Shown here in pieces: positions 8,880 to 18,542 of a DNA stretch of 41,711 nt. The stretch's first letter is position 1. Every line of letters starts with the position of its first letter. Below the pieces are notes generated by a model, which was given only the letters and a program-made list of their open reading frames with translations, ran no database searches and was not told the origin of the DNA. The translations under genes and the position numbers were made by a program. This DNA is from a bacterium (GTDB taxonomy: Bacteria > Patescibacteriota > Saccharimonadia > Saccharimonadales > JAGQNK01), in NCBI GenBank assembly GCA_029557815.1, contig JAKQHX010000049.1, forward strand, positions 1 through 41,711. The letters are read 5' to 3'.

Positions 8880-11800
8880 ATGTCTCTCATGTCCGAAAAG
8901 TTGACACAAGAGGAATCCCTAGCCCATGCCCAGGGGTCGGAATATGCGGCCTTGTGCCTTGAAGCCATGCTACTGGGCCAAGAAGCGCCCGTACCGCCGT
9001 TTCAGCTTATTACCGAAGTTGCCGGCACTCTCGTCGTACGAAACGTAGCAGAAGGTGATATAAGCCTACGACCGACCGACAATCCGTATGCATCCGAGGA
9101 TCATATAGGCTCCCAGTATAGACATGAAATACGAGACCTAAGAGAAGCTCAGCATGAAGTTTCGGAAGGAAGCTATAGCCCGCTTAGCAAAATCGAGGAA
9201 TATACGGGCACCTCGCTTGGCGAACACTGCTTCAGCCCTTCCGCTGTTAGTATGGTAGCTGGTTGGATCGATGGCTCTGGCTACAACACGACGCGCTGTC
9301 TAAGCAAGCGGGCAGCGACAGAGGCAATCCTCAGCCCGGAAGGCTTCCTGGCAGCAGTAGATAAAATCGGTCGCGAAGAGCCCCGGGTGCTCATTGGAAA
9401 CATAGGGACATTGTCAAATTTCGTACCTTCTGAAGAAATCCGTGAGTGGATAGACGCAGTGTCGACATCCAGGCATCAACGAGACGGATCAGCATTTTTA
9501 AATAACCTGAGTAAAGTGACTGATTATTTTGAAGACGAACCTGATGTCTTGGCAGAGCGAGTCAAAAGCGCGCTCAATTCGGCCTATCCCACCACAGCCT
9601 TGGATATGCTTACCGGACGAGCCACTATCTTACAATATCTAACACCTGCCGAAGCCCGAGCCATAACAGCCGAAAAGCTGAGCGCGACCGCCAGTGCTGC
9701 GTCATTCCCTCACCGGGACCAGCTCGACAAGCTCGTTGAACTTGGCTTAGCCAAGCCAGAACAAATTGAACAAACCGTGCTTGATGCACTTATAGACCAC
9801 AACGACTCATCAATCTCAACTGCTTTAATAAAGCTCGCAGAAACGCTGTCTGAGGATGGCATCCGGCAAGCCAAAGATAGGCTTTTAGAAAAGTTCCATG
9901 AGCCGGTTCCTGAAGATGAAGCATACAAAGAACAACAAGCACTTGATGCTATTGTTCGAAGCAGGCTGTTCACAAAGGATGAGCTACGGGACGTTTTCGA
10001 ATCACGTCTTGGAGGAGGGCAGGGCTCACAGCTCATAAGCCACATAGACGCTGTCGCAGAGACGCTAACGGCAGATCAAACAAAAGACCTGCTGCGCCAA
10101 GCAGCAGCAGAAGGAACGGCGCATAAAGCCTTATTCAAATCCACATTAAAGGGTGTATTGAAGAATCTCGACCTTGAACCTGAAACGGTATTTGAACTCG
10201 CCAAGCAATCGGTCCTCGTCCCGTTTTACAGCAGCCCAAAGGATGCGCTAGAGTTCGTTGAGCTACTGCCACCAAGCATGCGGCCAACACTCATCAGAGA
10301 AGTGACTGAAAAATGTGCATTAGCAAAAGTTTTGTACGAAGAATCTTACAACTACGAGCAGCAAGGTAATTTCCAGTGGTTGCCATATCTGGGTTCTCGA
10401 GGTGACGCTGTAGAGTTTCTGCGCGACCGAATTGATCGTGCGCATGGGTTTGATTTTGCGGCACAAGCGCTCTATTGGCGAAGCGATAAAAACTACCTGC
10501 AGCTTGAGTTATTTACAAGCAGCGAAGTCCGTGCGATGGTACAAGATCGTATACATGGTGTTGATGAGGAAGGGAATTACGAATACACGGCTTATGAGAT
10601 ATTCAATAACCACTCGTTAATCAGTGCCGTCATACAGGATCGTGAAGAAATGGCTGACCTGATTCGACAAAGAGCAATTGAGACACCAGGGGCTCTGTTC
10701 GACAACTGGCAGCCAGCATTCAGCGACTACTTCACACCGGAAGAAGTCATGGATCTTTTGGAGGCACAGTGGCCAAAAGATATGACGGAGCCACCAAGAG
10801 TTAGAGAAAAGCTTGAGGCGTACCTGCCACAAGACAGATTGATTGAGCTCTACTCCACTCATATCGCATTATGTGATACCGAAGAAGACATAAGCCTTGG
10901 TATTGACGAGCTCATCGACCAGATGGATGACCAGACCGCACAGCTATTCATCCAAAAGCTGCTTGATAAAAACCCATATCGACTCCTGGAAAGCACATAC
11001 GCGGCCGAGCGACTGAACACTACCATGGAAGACTTCCGTCAGTGGATAGACCAATATACCGGCAGCTTTGCACCCAAGACACTCGCCAAGATAAACAGGC
11101 GCCTGGATCGTGCAACCCCATACCAAAAGCGTCTGCTAGACAAAGACAAGGACGATTTATACCAAGCTTTTGCCTGGATAAATCAAGCTGGTTTGGTCGA
11201 TACCTTTGACCGACTGAGCCAAGGTGCAAAATCTGAAAAAACTGAGCGTGAGCTGTTGCATCTCCTATCGGCGGTGGCTCGTCAACATGCCTGGTACGAG
11301 CAAGCGCCTCTTGATGAAGTCGCTAATCTAAAAGACCTGCGCATCCTTGTCGAAGACGTAACGCTCAGCGAACTCGGCATAGGAAAACTTACCACGGAAC
11401 AGCGGACAAATTTTCGGAAGCACGTTACGGATATTTTGCCGTTCGCAGTATATACATCGCGGTATGCCGAGTCAGAACAACACCGCACGCTACTGAAAGA
11501 CATGCTCTCATCTACGACAACGCCTGATGGATATGCATCGTGGCGCTTTGCTTTAGATACACCCCTTGAACAGCTGAAATCCCTCGGCTGGGTGCCAAGC
11601 GGATTAACTACCGAGCAGCTCCAGCTTTGGCAGACAGACCACGGGGAAGTCATCACCTTGGGGGAAGCCCGAAACGATGCGGTCGGAACCGATATAGCTG
11701 AACTGATTCGACAGAACCGAGAACACCTTGGCATAGAAGAAAAACTGGATGACCCAGATATGCAGGCTCGCCTCGATCAGCTCGTCCGCAATCTTGGGTA

Positions 11801-12554
11801 TGAACTAAAAGAAGCCCACGCCAAGCGTAAGCAAGGCACGGGGAATGATAAGGCTGACGAAATCAAGGGGTGGTTAGGTGAAGCAAAGTACTTGCGAGCC
11901 GTCCACCTGCTTCAATACGCAGATCACTTTAGCGCCCCTCAGATCAAACAAGTACTGCGCGATTTCAAGGCCGGACTTCCTGAGGATGGACGATTCTTGA
12001 GCGATCGTGTTGAAGAAATGTTGGCATTTGCCGGAAATACCCTTGAGAACGTGAGTATCACCGACACCAGCGACCCTCAAATAACTATTGAGGTCGGTGC
12101 CAAACCGGTGCCTTCCTGTCAGCACTACGCCAACGGCTCAATGAATCATGACCTGCTTGGCTACTTTGATATCGACACCAAACCTGTTGTTATCAGAGGG
12201 AAGGACGGCAACATCGCAGCACGCGCCATCATGCGTCTACTGGGTACCGAAACCGGCGAACCGGTACTCTACTTAGAACCAAGCTACACTTCTTACAGTC
12301 AGTCACAGGTTGACCAGGCAATGAATGAATTCTTAGCCCAAAAAGCCGGCAAGTTAGGCATAGCCTACATAACCGACCAGCAAGCCGACATAGATAACGA
12401 GGAGGTAGCGGTTTATTCAAATGGCTCCCGCGCGCCAGGTCGTTATTCCGATAGCCTGTATGAGACAGACCATGAAGGATACAGCTATGCCATTGGTACC
12501 ACAGTAGATAGTGCTGTAGTTGTGCAGACACGGCAAAAAAACGTAAGTGACTAA
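8880..12554 (+). CDS. Very large uncharacterised protein (1224 aa), predominantly helical with a distinct C-terminal domain
   Basis: Single long ORF with coherent codon usage; no family recognised by eye; C-terminal segment PSCQHYANGSMNHDLLGYFDIDTKPVVIRGKDGNIAARAIMRLL...GEPVLYLEPSYTS looks like a folded domain. Confidence 0.85.
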   Translation: MSLMSEKLTQEESLAHAQGSEYAALCLEAMLLGQEAPVPPFQLITEVAGTLVVRNVAEGDISLRPTDNPYASEDHIGSQYRHEIRDLREAQHEVSEGSYSPLSKIEEYTGTSLGEHCFSPSAVSMVAGWIDGSGYNTTRCLSKRAATEAILSPEGFLAAVDKIGREEPRVLIGNIGTLSNFVPSEEIREWIDAVSTSRHQRDGSAFLNNLSKVTDYFEDEPDVLAERVKSALNSAYPTTALDMLTGRATILQYLTPAEARAITAEKLSATASAASFPHRDQLDKLVELGLAKPEQIEQTVLDALIDHNDSSISTALIKLAETLSEDGIRQAKDRLLEKFHEPVPEDEAYKEQQALDAIVRSRLFTKDELRDVFESRLGGGQGSQLISHIDAVAETLTADQTKDLLRQAAAEGTAHKALFKSTLKGVLKNLDLEPETVFELAKQSVLVPFYSSPKDALEFVELLPPSMRPTLIREVTEKCALAKVLYEESYNYEQQGNFQWLPYLGSRGDAVEFLRDRIDRAHGFDFAAQALYWRSDKNYLQLELFTSSEVRAMVQDRIHGVDEEGNYEYTAYEIFNNHSLISAVIQDREEMADLIRQRAIETPGALFDNWQPAFSDYFTPEEVMDLLEAQWPKDMTEPPRVREKLEAYLPQDRLIELYSTHIALCDTEEDISLGIDELIDQMDDQTAQLFIQKLLDKNPYRLLESTYAAERLNTTMEDFRQWIDQYTGSFAPKTLAKINRRLDRATPYQKRLLDKDKDDLYQAFAWINQAGLVDTFDRLSQGAKSEKTERELLHLLSAVARQHAWYEQAPLDEVANLKDLRILVEDVTLSELGIGKLTTEQRTNFRKHVTDILPFAVYTSRYAESEQHRTLLKDMLSSTTTPDGYASWRFALDTPLEQLKSLGWVPSGLTTEQLQLWQTDHGEVITLGEARNDAVGTDIAELIRQNREHLGIEEKLDDPDMQARLDQLVRNLGYELKEAHAKRKQGTGNDKADEIKGWLGEAKYLRAVHLLQYADHFSAPQIKQVLRDFKAGLPEDGRFLSDRVEEMLAFAGNTLENVSITDTSDPQITIEVGAKPVPSCQHYANGSMNHDLLGYFDIDTKPVVIRGKDGNIAARAIMRLLGTETGEPVLYLEPSYTSYSQSQVDQAMNEFLAQKAGKLGIAYITDQQADIDNEEVAVYSNGSRAPGRYSDSLYETDHEGYSYAIGTTVDSAVVVQTRQKNVSD

Positions 12555-12685
12555 GCCCACAAGACCACGGCGTCGGTTGATAGACAATATCAATATCATA
12601 GAGACAAGTCGCTTGCATTTATATGGCAGAACGTAGTAGTGTTATTGGCTGTGGCTGATTTTACCAGTACACTAAAATAATACTT

Positions 12686-14998
12686 ATGCCTAAACACCTC
12701 GTAATCGTTGAAAGCCCAGCCAAAGCAAAAACTATTGAGAAGTATCTCGGTAGCGACTTCAAGGTGCTCTCATCCGTAGGACACATCCGCTCCATAGCCA
12801 AAAAGAACAAAGACGGCGGAGACGCGGTAGAAATCGCAAACGGCTTCAAGACCACCTACGAGATTGACCCGGACAAGAAAAAGATTATCACAGAGCTTAA
12901 AAAAGCTGTCAAAGCTGCCGATGACGTCTGGCTGGCGACTGATGAAGACCGCGAAGGGGAAGCCATCGCCTGGCATTTATGCGAGGTTCTGAAGCTAGAT
13001 CCAAGCAAGACCAAACGTATCGTATTCCATGAGATTACCAAGGGTGCTATCGATGAAGCCATCAAGAACCCACGGACCGTAGATATGGACCTGGTGCAAG
13101 CACAGCAAGCACGCCAGATACTCGACCGTATTGTCGGTTTCGACCTATCGGATGTCGTCCGAAAGAAAGTACCGGGCGGCATTAGCGCGGGCCGCGTGCA
13201 ATCACCAGGTGTCCGCCTGCTCGTCGAGCGCGAACGAGAAATCGAGGCATTTGAAAGCTCGTTCAAGTTCCGTATAACTGCCGAATTCGAGGCGCAGGGC
13301 GAAACGTTCAGAGCGGAGCTGCCGAAACGTTTCGACACTGAGGAAGAAGCCAGGACGTTCCTGGAAAGCTTGCTGGGAGCTACATTTACAGTCGGTGACG
13401 TCAAGAAGAGTCCTGCTACCCGCAATCCTTCCGCGCCATTCACCACCAGCACCCTGCAACAAGATGCAAACAGCAAGCTAGGCTTTAGCGCTAAAGCCAC
13501 TATGTCCACCGCACAGAGACTCTACCAAGAAGGTAAAATAACCTATATGCGAACCGATTCCGTCAACTTAAGCGGCCAGGCACTCGCCCAGATGTCGGAC
13601 TATATCAAGACGACTTTCGGCAACGAATACCACCAGGTCAGGAAGTTTAAGACAAAAGGCTCGGGAGCCCAGGAAGCACACGAAGCAATCCGACCGACCG
13701 ACGTAGGCGTTGAGCAGGCAAGCAGTGACGAATACGGCCAGAAGCTTTACGATCTAATTCGTCGCAGGACGCTTGCGAGCCAGATGGCACCTGCAAAGTT
13801 AGAAAAAACAACCGTTACGATCACGATTTCCACAAGCAAAGAAGTTTTCGAGGCCAAAGGTGAAGTCATCGTTTTTGATGGTTTTCTCAGAGTCTATGGC
13901 GGCAACAAGAAAGAGGCCGACATATTACCGGCAGTCAGCGCAAACGACACGTTGTCCATGCAATCGGCACAAGCAAAACAATTATTCGCCAAACCCCCCG
14001 CTCGCTACACCGAGGGCAGCCTTGTCAAGAAGCTCGAAGAACTCGGTATTGGCCGGCCGTCCACTTACGCAACGATTATTAATACTATCCAGGTACGCGG
14101 CTATGCAGTAAAAGGCGAGTCTGAAGGCGTACCACGTGACATCGTTACCCTGAACCTCGAAAATAATCAAATCAACCGAGAAATCATCCAGGAAAAGACC
14201 GGCTCGGATAAAGGCAAGCTTGTGCCGACCGCTAGCGGTCAGGTCATGAGTGATTTCCTGGGCAACCATTTTAACCCAATCGTCGATTATGGCTTTACCG
14301 CCAATGTCGAAGAAGAGTTCGACGACATTGCCGAGGGCAAACTGCAACGTAACAAAATGCTTCAGGATTTCTATACGCCATTCCAAGAGCTCATTGAAAA
14401 ATCCGGCGGCATCGACCGCAGTACCGTTGCCCAGGCCAGAGAAATTGGCATCGATCCAAAGACCGGCAAACCGGTACTGGCCCGTTTCGGTCGCTTCGGC
14501 CCCATGCTGCAACTCGGTACTACAGACGACAAAGAGAATAAGCCCCAGTTTGCTCCTATGCCAAGCGGCGCAAAGATCGAAACAGTCACGCTAGAACAAG
14601 CCCTGCACGCCTTTCAACTACCGCGCATCGTCGGACAGACAGATGACGGCCAGGACATCAAAGCCAATATCGGTCGCTTCGGCCCCTATATCCAGATAGG
14701 CAAGTTGTTTGTATCGATCAAACCGCTCGACCCTCATACCATTACGCTTGAGGAAGCAAAGGAGCTCTACGCTGCCAAGCTACAAGCCGAGGCCGAGAAA
14801 AACATCGCGGACTTCGGCGATGGCATCAAGGTCCTAAAAGGACGGTATGGCCCGTACATTACTGATGGTAAAAAGAATGCCAAAATCCCCAAAGACACCG
14901 AGCCGACATCAGTTACACATGACCAAGCCAAGAAGCTTCTCGCCGAAGCTCCGTCAGCCAAAAAACGCTTCGCTAAACGCAAAACTGCCAAAAAGTAA
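12686..14998 (+). CDS. topA: DNA topoisomerase I (type IA)
   Basis: MPKHLVIVESPAKAKTIEKYLG; TDEDREGEAIAWHL; active-site region ITYMRTDSVNLS; C-terminal FGRFGPMLQLG / IGRFGPYIQIG / LKGRYGPYITDGKKNAKIPK repeats. Confidence 0.98.
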   Translation: MPKHLVIVESPAKAKTIEKYLGSDFKVLSSVGHIRSIAKKNKDGGDAVEIANGFKTTYEIDPDKKKIITELKKAVKAADDVWLATDEDREGEAIAWHLCEVLKLDPSKTKRIVFHEITKGAIDEAIKNPRTVDMDLVQAQQARQILDRIVGFDLSDVVRKKVPGGISAGRVQSPGVRLLVEREREIEAFESSFKFRITAEFEAQGETFRAELPKRFDTEEEARTFLESLLGATFTVGDVKKSPATRNPSAPFTTSTLQQDANSKLGFSAKATMSTAQRLYQEGKITYMRTDSVNLSGQALAQMSDYIKTTFGNEYHQVRKFKTKGSGAQEAHEAIRPTDVGVEQASSDEYGQKLYDLIRRRTLASQMAPAKLEKTTVTITISTSKEVFEAKGEVIVFDGFLRVYGGNKKEADILPAVSANDTLSMQSAQAKQLFAKPPARYTEGSLVKKLEELGIGRPSTYATIINTIQVRGYAVKGESEGVPRDIVTLNLENNQINREIIQEKTGSDKGKLVPTASGQVMSDFLGNHFNPIVDYGFTANVEEEFDDIAEGKLQRNKMLQDFYTPFQELIEKSGGIDRSTVAQAREIGIDPKTGKPVLARFGRFGPMLQLGTTDDKENKPQFAPMPSGAKIETVTLEQALHAFQLPRIVGQTDDGQDIKANIGRFGPYIQIGKLFVSIKPLDPHTITLEEAKELYAAKLQAEAEKNIADFGDGIKVLKGRYGPYITDGKKNAKIPKDTEPTSVTHDQAKKLLAEAPSAKKRFAKRKTAKK

Positions 14999-15003
14999 GC
15001 TCC

Positions 15004-15564
15004 ATGACAAGCCCGACGCCGGAATCAGAACTTCACTTTAGACGTATCGAAATTACCGTTTCCGACCACGTGTTGCCAGAAATAGTCTCAGCGCTTGGAG
15101 GGATTGCCGCCAAACATGACCTTGATATGCAAGTAAGACTTTCCGACAGTGACGTAGCAGGAATCGTAATCGAAAGCACAGAGCCGATGTTTAACCCGTT
15201 GCTTATAGACTGGATGGTGACCGATGAATCCACCGATCCGGTTCCGGTCATCCCAAAGACCAAGCTTGCTGCGGCCGAAACACGGGATTTCCGGGGTCTT
15301 GCCGAGCGTTCTTTCAATGCGATTTCTAGCGCTACCTCCCGGGCTCCAGTATCCAGGGGTTTGTGTGAATTCGTCTTTCGCCAAGAAGGAAAGGTCCAGG
15401 GCTTCAAGGCGGACCGCTTCACCGATATGGTCGGCTACCTCTCACAACCGTTCGCCTTTCCAAAAAGCTTCGGTAGCAAAAGCCTGGCTTTTTTCTATCA
15501 CGTACAAGAAAACTTATACCTCCCATCAGCCGGTGCCGGTATCGACACAACAATTGTAAAATAA
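15004..15564 (+). CDS. Hypothetical protein
   Basis: 186-codon ORF starting 5 nt after topA, same strand; no family recognised. Confidence 0.7.
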   Translation: MTSPTPESELHFRRIEITVSDHVLPEIVSALGGIAAKHDLDMQVRLSDSDVAGIVIESTEPMFNPLLIDWMVTDESTDPVPVIPKTKLAAAETRDFRGLAERSFNAISSATSRAPVSRGLCEFVFRQEGKVQGFKADRFTDMVGYLSQPFAFPKSFGSKSLAFFYHVQENLYLPSAGAGIDTTIVK

Positions 15565-15740
15565 TATTATTTATCCACAATTTTACAGGGAAGCAATATA
15601 TCTTATCATAGCTTTCTATGTCATAGTTTAGGCATTCTCGTCTATTTCGTGCTACAATATAGCCACAAGCTTGTTAACAGAGGAGGGAAGTAATATTTCG
15701 CTCCGAAAAGGCAACAAATTTAAGCATATAAGCATGGTTG

Positions 15741-15769
15741 TTGACTTTTTGTAAAAGTTGTTTTACTAT
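15741..15769 (+). promoter_or_regulatory. Sigma70-type promoter for the sigma4/HARE-HTH gene
   Basis: TTGACT (15741-15746), 17-bp spacer, TACTAT (15764-15769). Confidence 0.7.
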
Positions 15770-15815
15770 AGCAGTAATAACCTTAGAAATTTAGTACGTA
15801 ACAAGGAACAGGGAA

Positions 15816-16853
15816 ATGACCGCAACAAGCCCAAGCCAACTCCAGATTGAAAGCATAATTACCGACATCCTCGGTACTATCGACCGCGAAAGGGAACGTG
15901 AAATCATTGCTCGTCGCTATGGTCTCTTCGACCGGAAGGAAACGCTGGAGCAAATTGGGGAACTGCTCGGTATCACCCGCGAACGGGTACGCCAGCTGGA
16001 AAAGGCTGTTATGGCTCGGCTCAAGGCTATGGCTGACGCTGGACAGCTTCCACACATTCAAGAAGTCCAAACTGTGCTGCTTGATGAAGTTCGTGCCATG
16101 GGCAAAGCCGCGCGCATTTCTGATCTCAGTGCCCGCCTAACAAAAGACAACTCACGTATCGATCAAGCTCGTGTATCGTTCCTGTCCGCCCTCAGCCCAA
16201 AGATTGCCGTCGTTGATGAGAACGATCATTTTCATCACTCGGTCGGCATTGCCGACGAGCATGACGAGAAAAAGATCAAAGATCTCGCCACCAGAACCAT
16301 CGAGGCTATCAAGAATATTGGTGAGCCTACCACTATCGATAAGGTAGCCGAGCAGGCAAAGTTGCAAGATCCTGAACACGCCGCGGCATTGGCTCGCACC
16401 TCTAAGCACCTGGCCACACTCAATGGCAAGTGGGGCCTCGTCAAATGGCCGACGGTAAACCCAAAGAATATCCGTGACAAAATCTATGTCATCCTCCAGG
16501 AAACAGGGAAACACATGCATTTCAATGAGATTGCCGAAGCCATCAAGCAGAGCGACTTCAAACGCAAAGACGTCACGACTCAGGCTATTCACAACGAACT
16601 TATCAAAGACAAGCGTTTCGTCCTCATTGGTCGTGGTATTTATGCCCTCAAGGAATGGGGCTATCAGAAGGGAACGGTCGCTGACATAATCACTGAGGTA
16701 CTCAAGAAAGCGAACGAGCCGCTACACCGTGACGAGATCGTCAAGCAAGTACTCCAGAGCCGCCATGTCAAAGAAACGACTATCCTGCTGAACCTCCAGG
16801 GCAAGCCGCAGTTCAAGCGAGTCGCCAAAGCCACCTACGCCCTCGCCGAATAA
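15816..16853 (+). CDS. Sigma-70 region 4 domain fused to HARE-HTH domains (RNA-polymerase-associated regulator)
   Basis: REREREIIARRYGLFDRKETLEQIGELLGITRERVRQLEKAVMARLK is a sigma region 4 signature; C-terminal NIRDKIYVILQETGKHMHFNEIAEAI...ALKEWGYQKGTVADIITEVLKKANEPLHRDEIVKQVL resembles tandem HARE-HTH/RpoE-delta domains. No sigma region 2 seen. Confidence 0.85.
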   Translation: MTATSPSQLQIESIITDILGTIDREREREIIARRYGLFDRKETLEQIGELLGITRERVRQLEKAVMARLKAMADAGQLPHIQEVQTVLLDEVRAMGKAARISDLSARLTKDNSRIDQARVSFLSALSPKIAVVDENDHFHHSVGIADEHDEKKIKDLATRTIEAIKNIGEPTTIDKVAEQAKLQDPEHAAALARTSKHLATLNGKWGLVKWPTVNPKNIRDKIYVILQETGKHMHFNEIAEAIKQSDFKRKDVTTQAIHNELIKDKRFVLIGRGIYALKEWGYQKGTVADIITEVLKKANEPLHRDEIVKQVLQSRHVKETTILLNLQGKPQFKRVAKATYALAE

Positions 16854-16993
16854 AGAGTAGCTACTCGGGCGTTGAATAATCCAGAGTTGTCCGAGCCAGG
16901 GAAGCTGGCAGGGTGCATATACGCTCCCTCTTCCGGCTGCATACAGTAGATGGCTGTTCATATATGTTTATGTACAAAATGCGAACATACATA

Positions 16994-17197
16994 TTACACG
17001 AGTAGGCAGACGCCGTTGCGACAATATACATGGGAGGCACCTCATGAGAATCCGGCTGGAGCCCGCAAAGCAGGGTGCGGCAAAATATGAGCCGCTGGAG
17101 TCGGAATGATAGAAAAATTGAACCCACAGGGCGTGGATAGTGAACCAAATGCAAACATAGACATGACGTCGCACAATGTATATTTTACGACTCGTAA
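16994..17197. ncRNA. Candidate structured RNA (strand uncertain, family not recognised)
   Basis: Nested complementarity: ACGAGT 16998-17003/ACTCGT 17190-17195; AATATACAT 17023-17031/ATGTATATT 17176-17184; CCGGCT 17052-17057/AGTCGG 17099-17104 enclosing two hairpins (17062-17075 and 17077-17095). No convincing ORF. Confidence 0.45.
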
Positions 17198-17618
17198 GTA
17201 GTGCCCTAAGATGATTGGCAATACGCCCCCTACAGGGGACTAGAACCTGTTTATGCAGCAGAATGCGTTTCTATTTATCTTTTCTGTACATCAAAGCTTA
17301 TTTATCCTGCATCTCTTGCTGCCCAGGATACGTCTCTGAAGCACTTCTGCTAGCTTGTTGCCACTATCGACAGACGTGACGTTGTATTTAGCGACATAGT
17401 TTGACTTTTCCACAGTAATGCTGTGAAAATATTTGCTTTTTTATCATTTAGTTTGTTTTATATATTATTCCCCTGGCCTATACCTGATATCTATAATATT
17501 TGACTTTTTATAATATTCGTATCTTTGTATAGTTTTTTTGGACAATTGCCAGTTTCTACCTATACGAACATTTTACGAACATTCTAGGGCAGAGCGGTAG
17601 AGGGATTCCCTTTAAGTA

Positions 17619-18539
17619 CTACTTGTAATAGACCTTACCCGGTACGCGCACATCCAAGTATTCCTGCGGAGCAACCCCGTCTTGCTCTAACTTCTCTTTC
17701 GTAGCGATGAGCGCACCGGCCTGCACCCTGCTCTCCCCGGCTAAATCAAACTTCACATAGTATGATGGTCCACTCTCTAGACGAAGATGCATTTCATTTG
17801 CCACCGGCGGCAAAGACATAGACCTGATCTTGTGGCCCTTGTCGGCAAGCTGCATCGCAACTTCCCGAACGAACGCTACCGTCCCCTCGGGCAAAGCATA
17901 TTCTCCACGCTCCAAGGAAAGGCCACTCTCGTCCTGCAGGACGGGCAACTTATCGCGTATAGAACTATCCACATCAGATGCCTTGGAGATAGTACGGCCA
18001 CTCTCATCGATGACAAAACTATCTGTATGCGTAACCAGAATAAGCGCCGGCTCCGTCGGATTGACCTGCACGATCGGCCGCCGCCCAACTAGTGGCAGAA
18101 TAATCGAAACTTCTCCTAGTTCAGGAAATTTGTCCTGAATTTTCCTCGCGACTTCATCTGTATTAATAAGCAACTTGCTTTTAGTATAAATAGACTCGTT
18201 AAATATGGCTCTAACCTCTGGCACGTATGCGTCCAGCTGTCCGGCAGCCATACCCTTGCCATCGCCTCCTATGGCCTGCAGTTTTACCTGACCACTTAGC
18301 GTAGAAATATACACGAGACAAGCTGCTACAATAACACCCGCCGCAAGCGACGGTGCATAGCTCAACCATTTACGTGTGTCAAAAACGACCAACCGCTTTT
18401 TCTTACCAGGCTGTTCAACGCGGCGACCCTGTGAACTATCACTTGAGGATCGGCTCGCATAGTAAGAAAATACATTCGCCGTCTGCTGTGGACGAACGTT
18501 TCTAGCCGGTACATGTGGTGTTTGTTTTTTGCGAAACAT
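17619..18539 (-). CDS. ftsQ: FtsQ/DivIB-like cell division protein (single TM, POTRA-type)
   Basis: Position after murG in the dcw cluster; cytoplasmic basic N-terminus, single TM (SLAAGVIVAACLVYIST), then extracytoplasmic domain (VRAIFNESIYTKSKLLINTDEVARKIQDKFPELGEVSIILPLVGRRPIVQVNPTEPALILVTHTDSFVIDESGR). Confidence 0.75.
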   Translation of the reverse strand: MFRKKQTPHVPARNVRPQQTANVFSYYASRSSSDSSQGRRVEQPGKKKRLVVFDTRKWLSYAPSLAAGVIVAACLVYISTLSGQVKLQAIGGDGKGMAAGQLDAYVPEVRAIFNESIYTKSKLLINTDEVARKIQDKFPELGEVSIILPLVGRRPIVQVNPTEPALILVTHTDSFVIDESGRTISKASDVDSSIRDKLPVLQDESGLSLERGEYALPEGTVAFVREVAMQLADKGHKIRSMSLPPVANEMHLRLESGPSYYVKFDLAGESRVQAGALIATKEKLEQDGVAPQEYLDVRVPGKVYYK

Positions 18540-18542
18540 ATC

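Noticed and set aside
12856-13509. 217-aa minus-strand ORF (and 176-aa ORF 13982-14512) antisense to topA
   Set aside because: Shadow ORFs opposite a strongly supported topA; compositions look like antisense translation, no domains.
17225-17260. tRNA T-arm-like sequence on the minus strand (GGTTCTAGTCC) near CCCCTACAGGGG
   Set aside because: No matching acceptor stem, D-arm or anticodon arm, and no tmRNA signature nearby.
17408-17435. CACAG-TAATG-CTGTG hairpin with flanking T/A runs
   Set aside because: Could be a bidirectional terminator but the stem is only 5 bp with a mismatch before the A/T tract; insufficient support to call.
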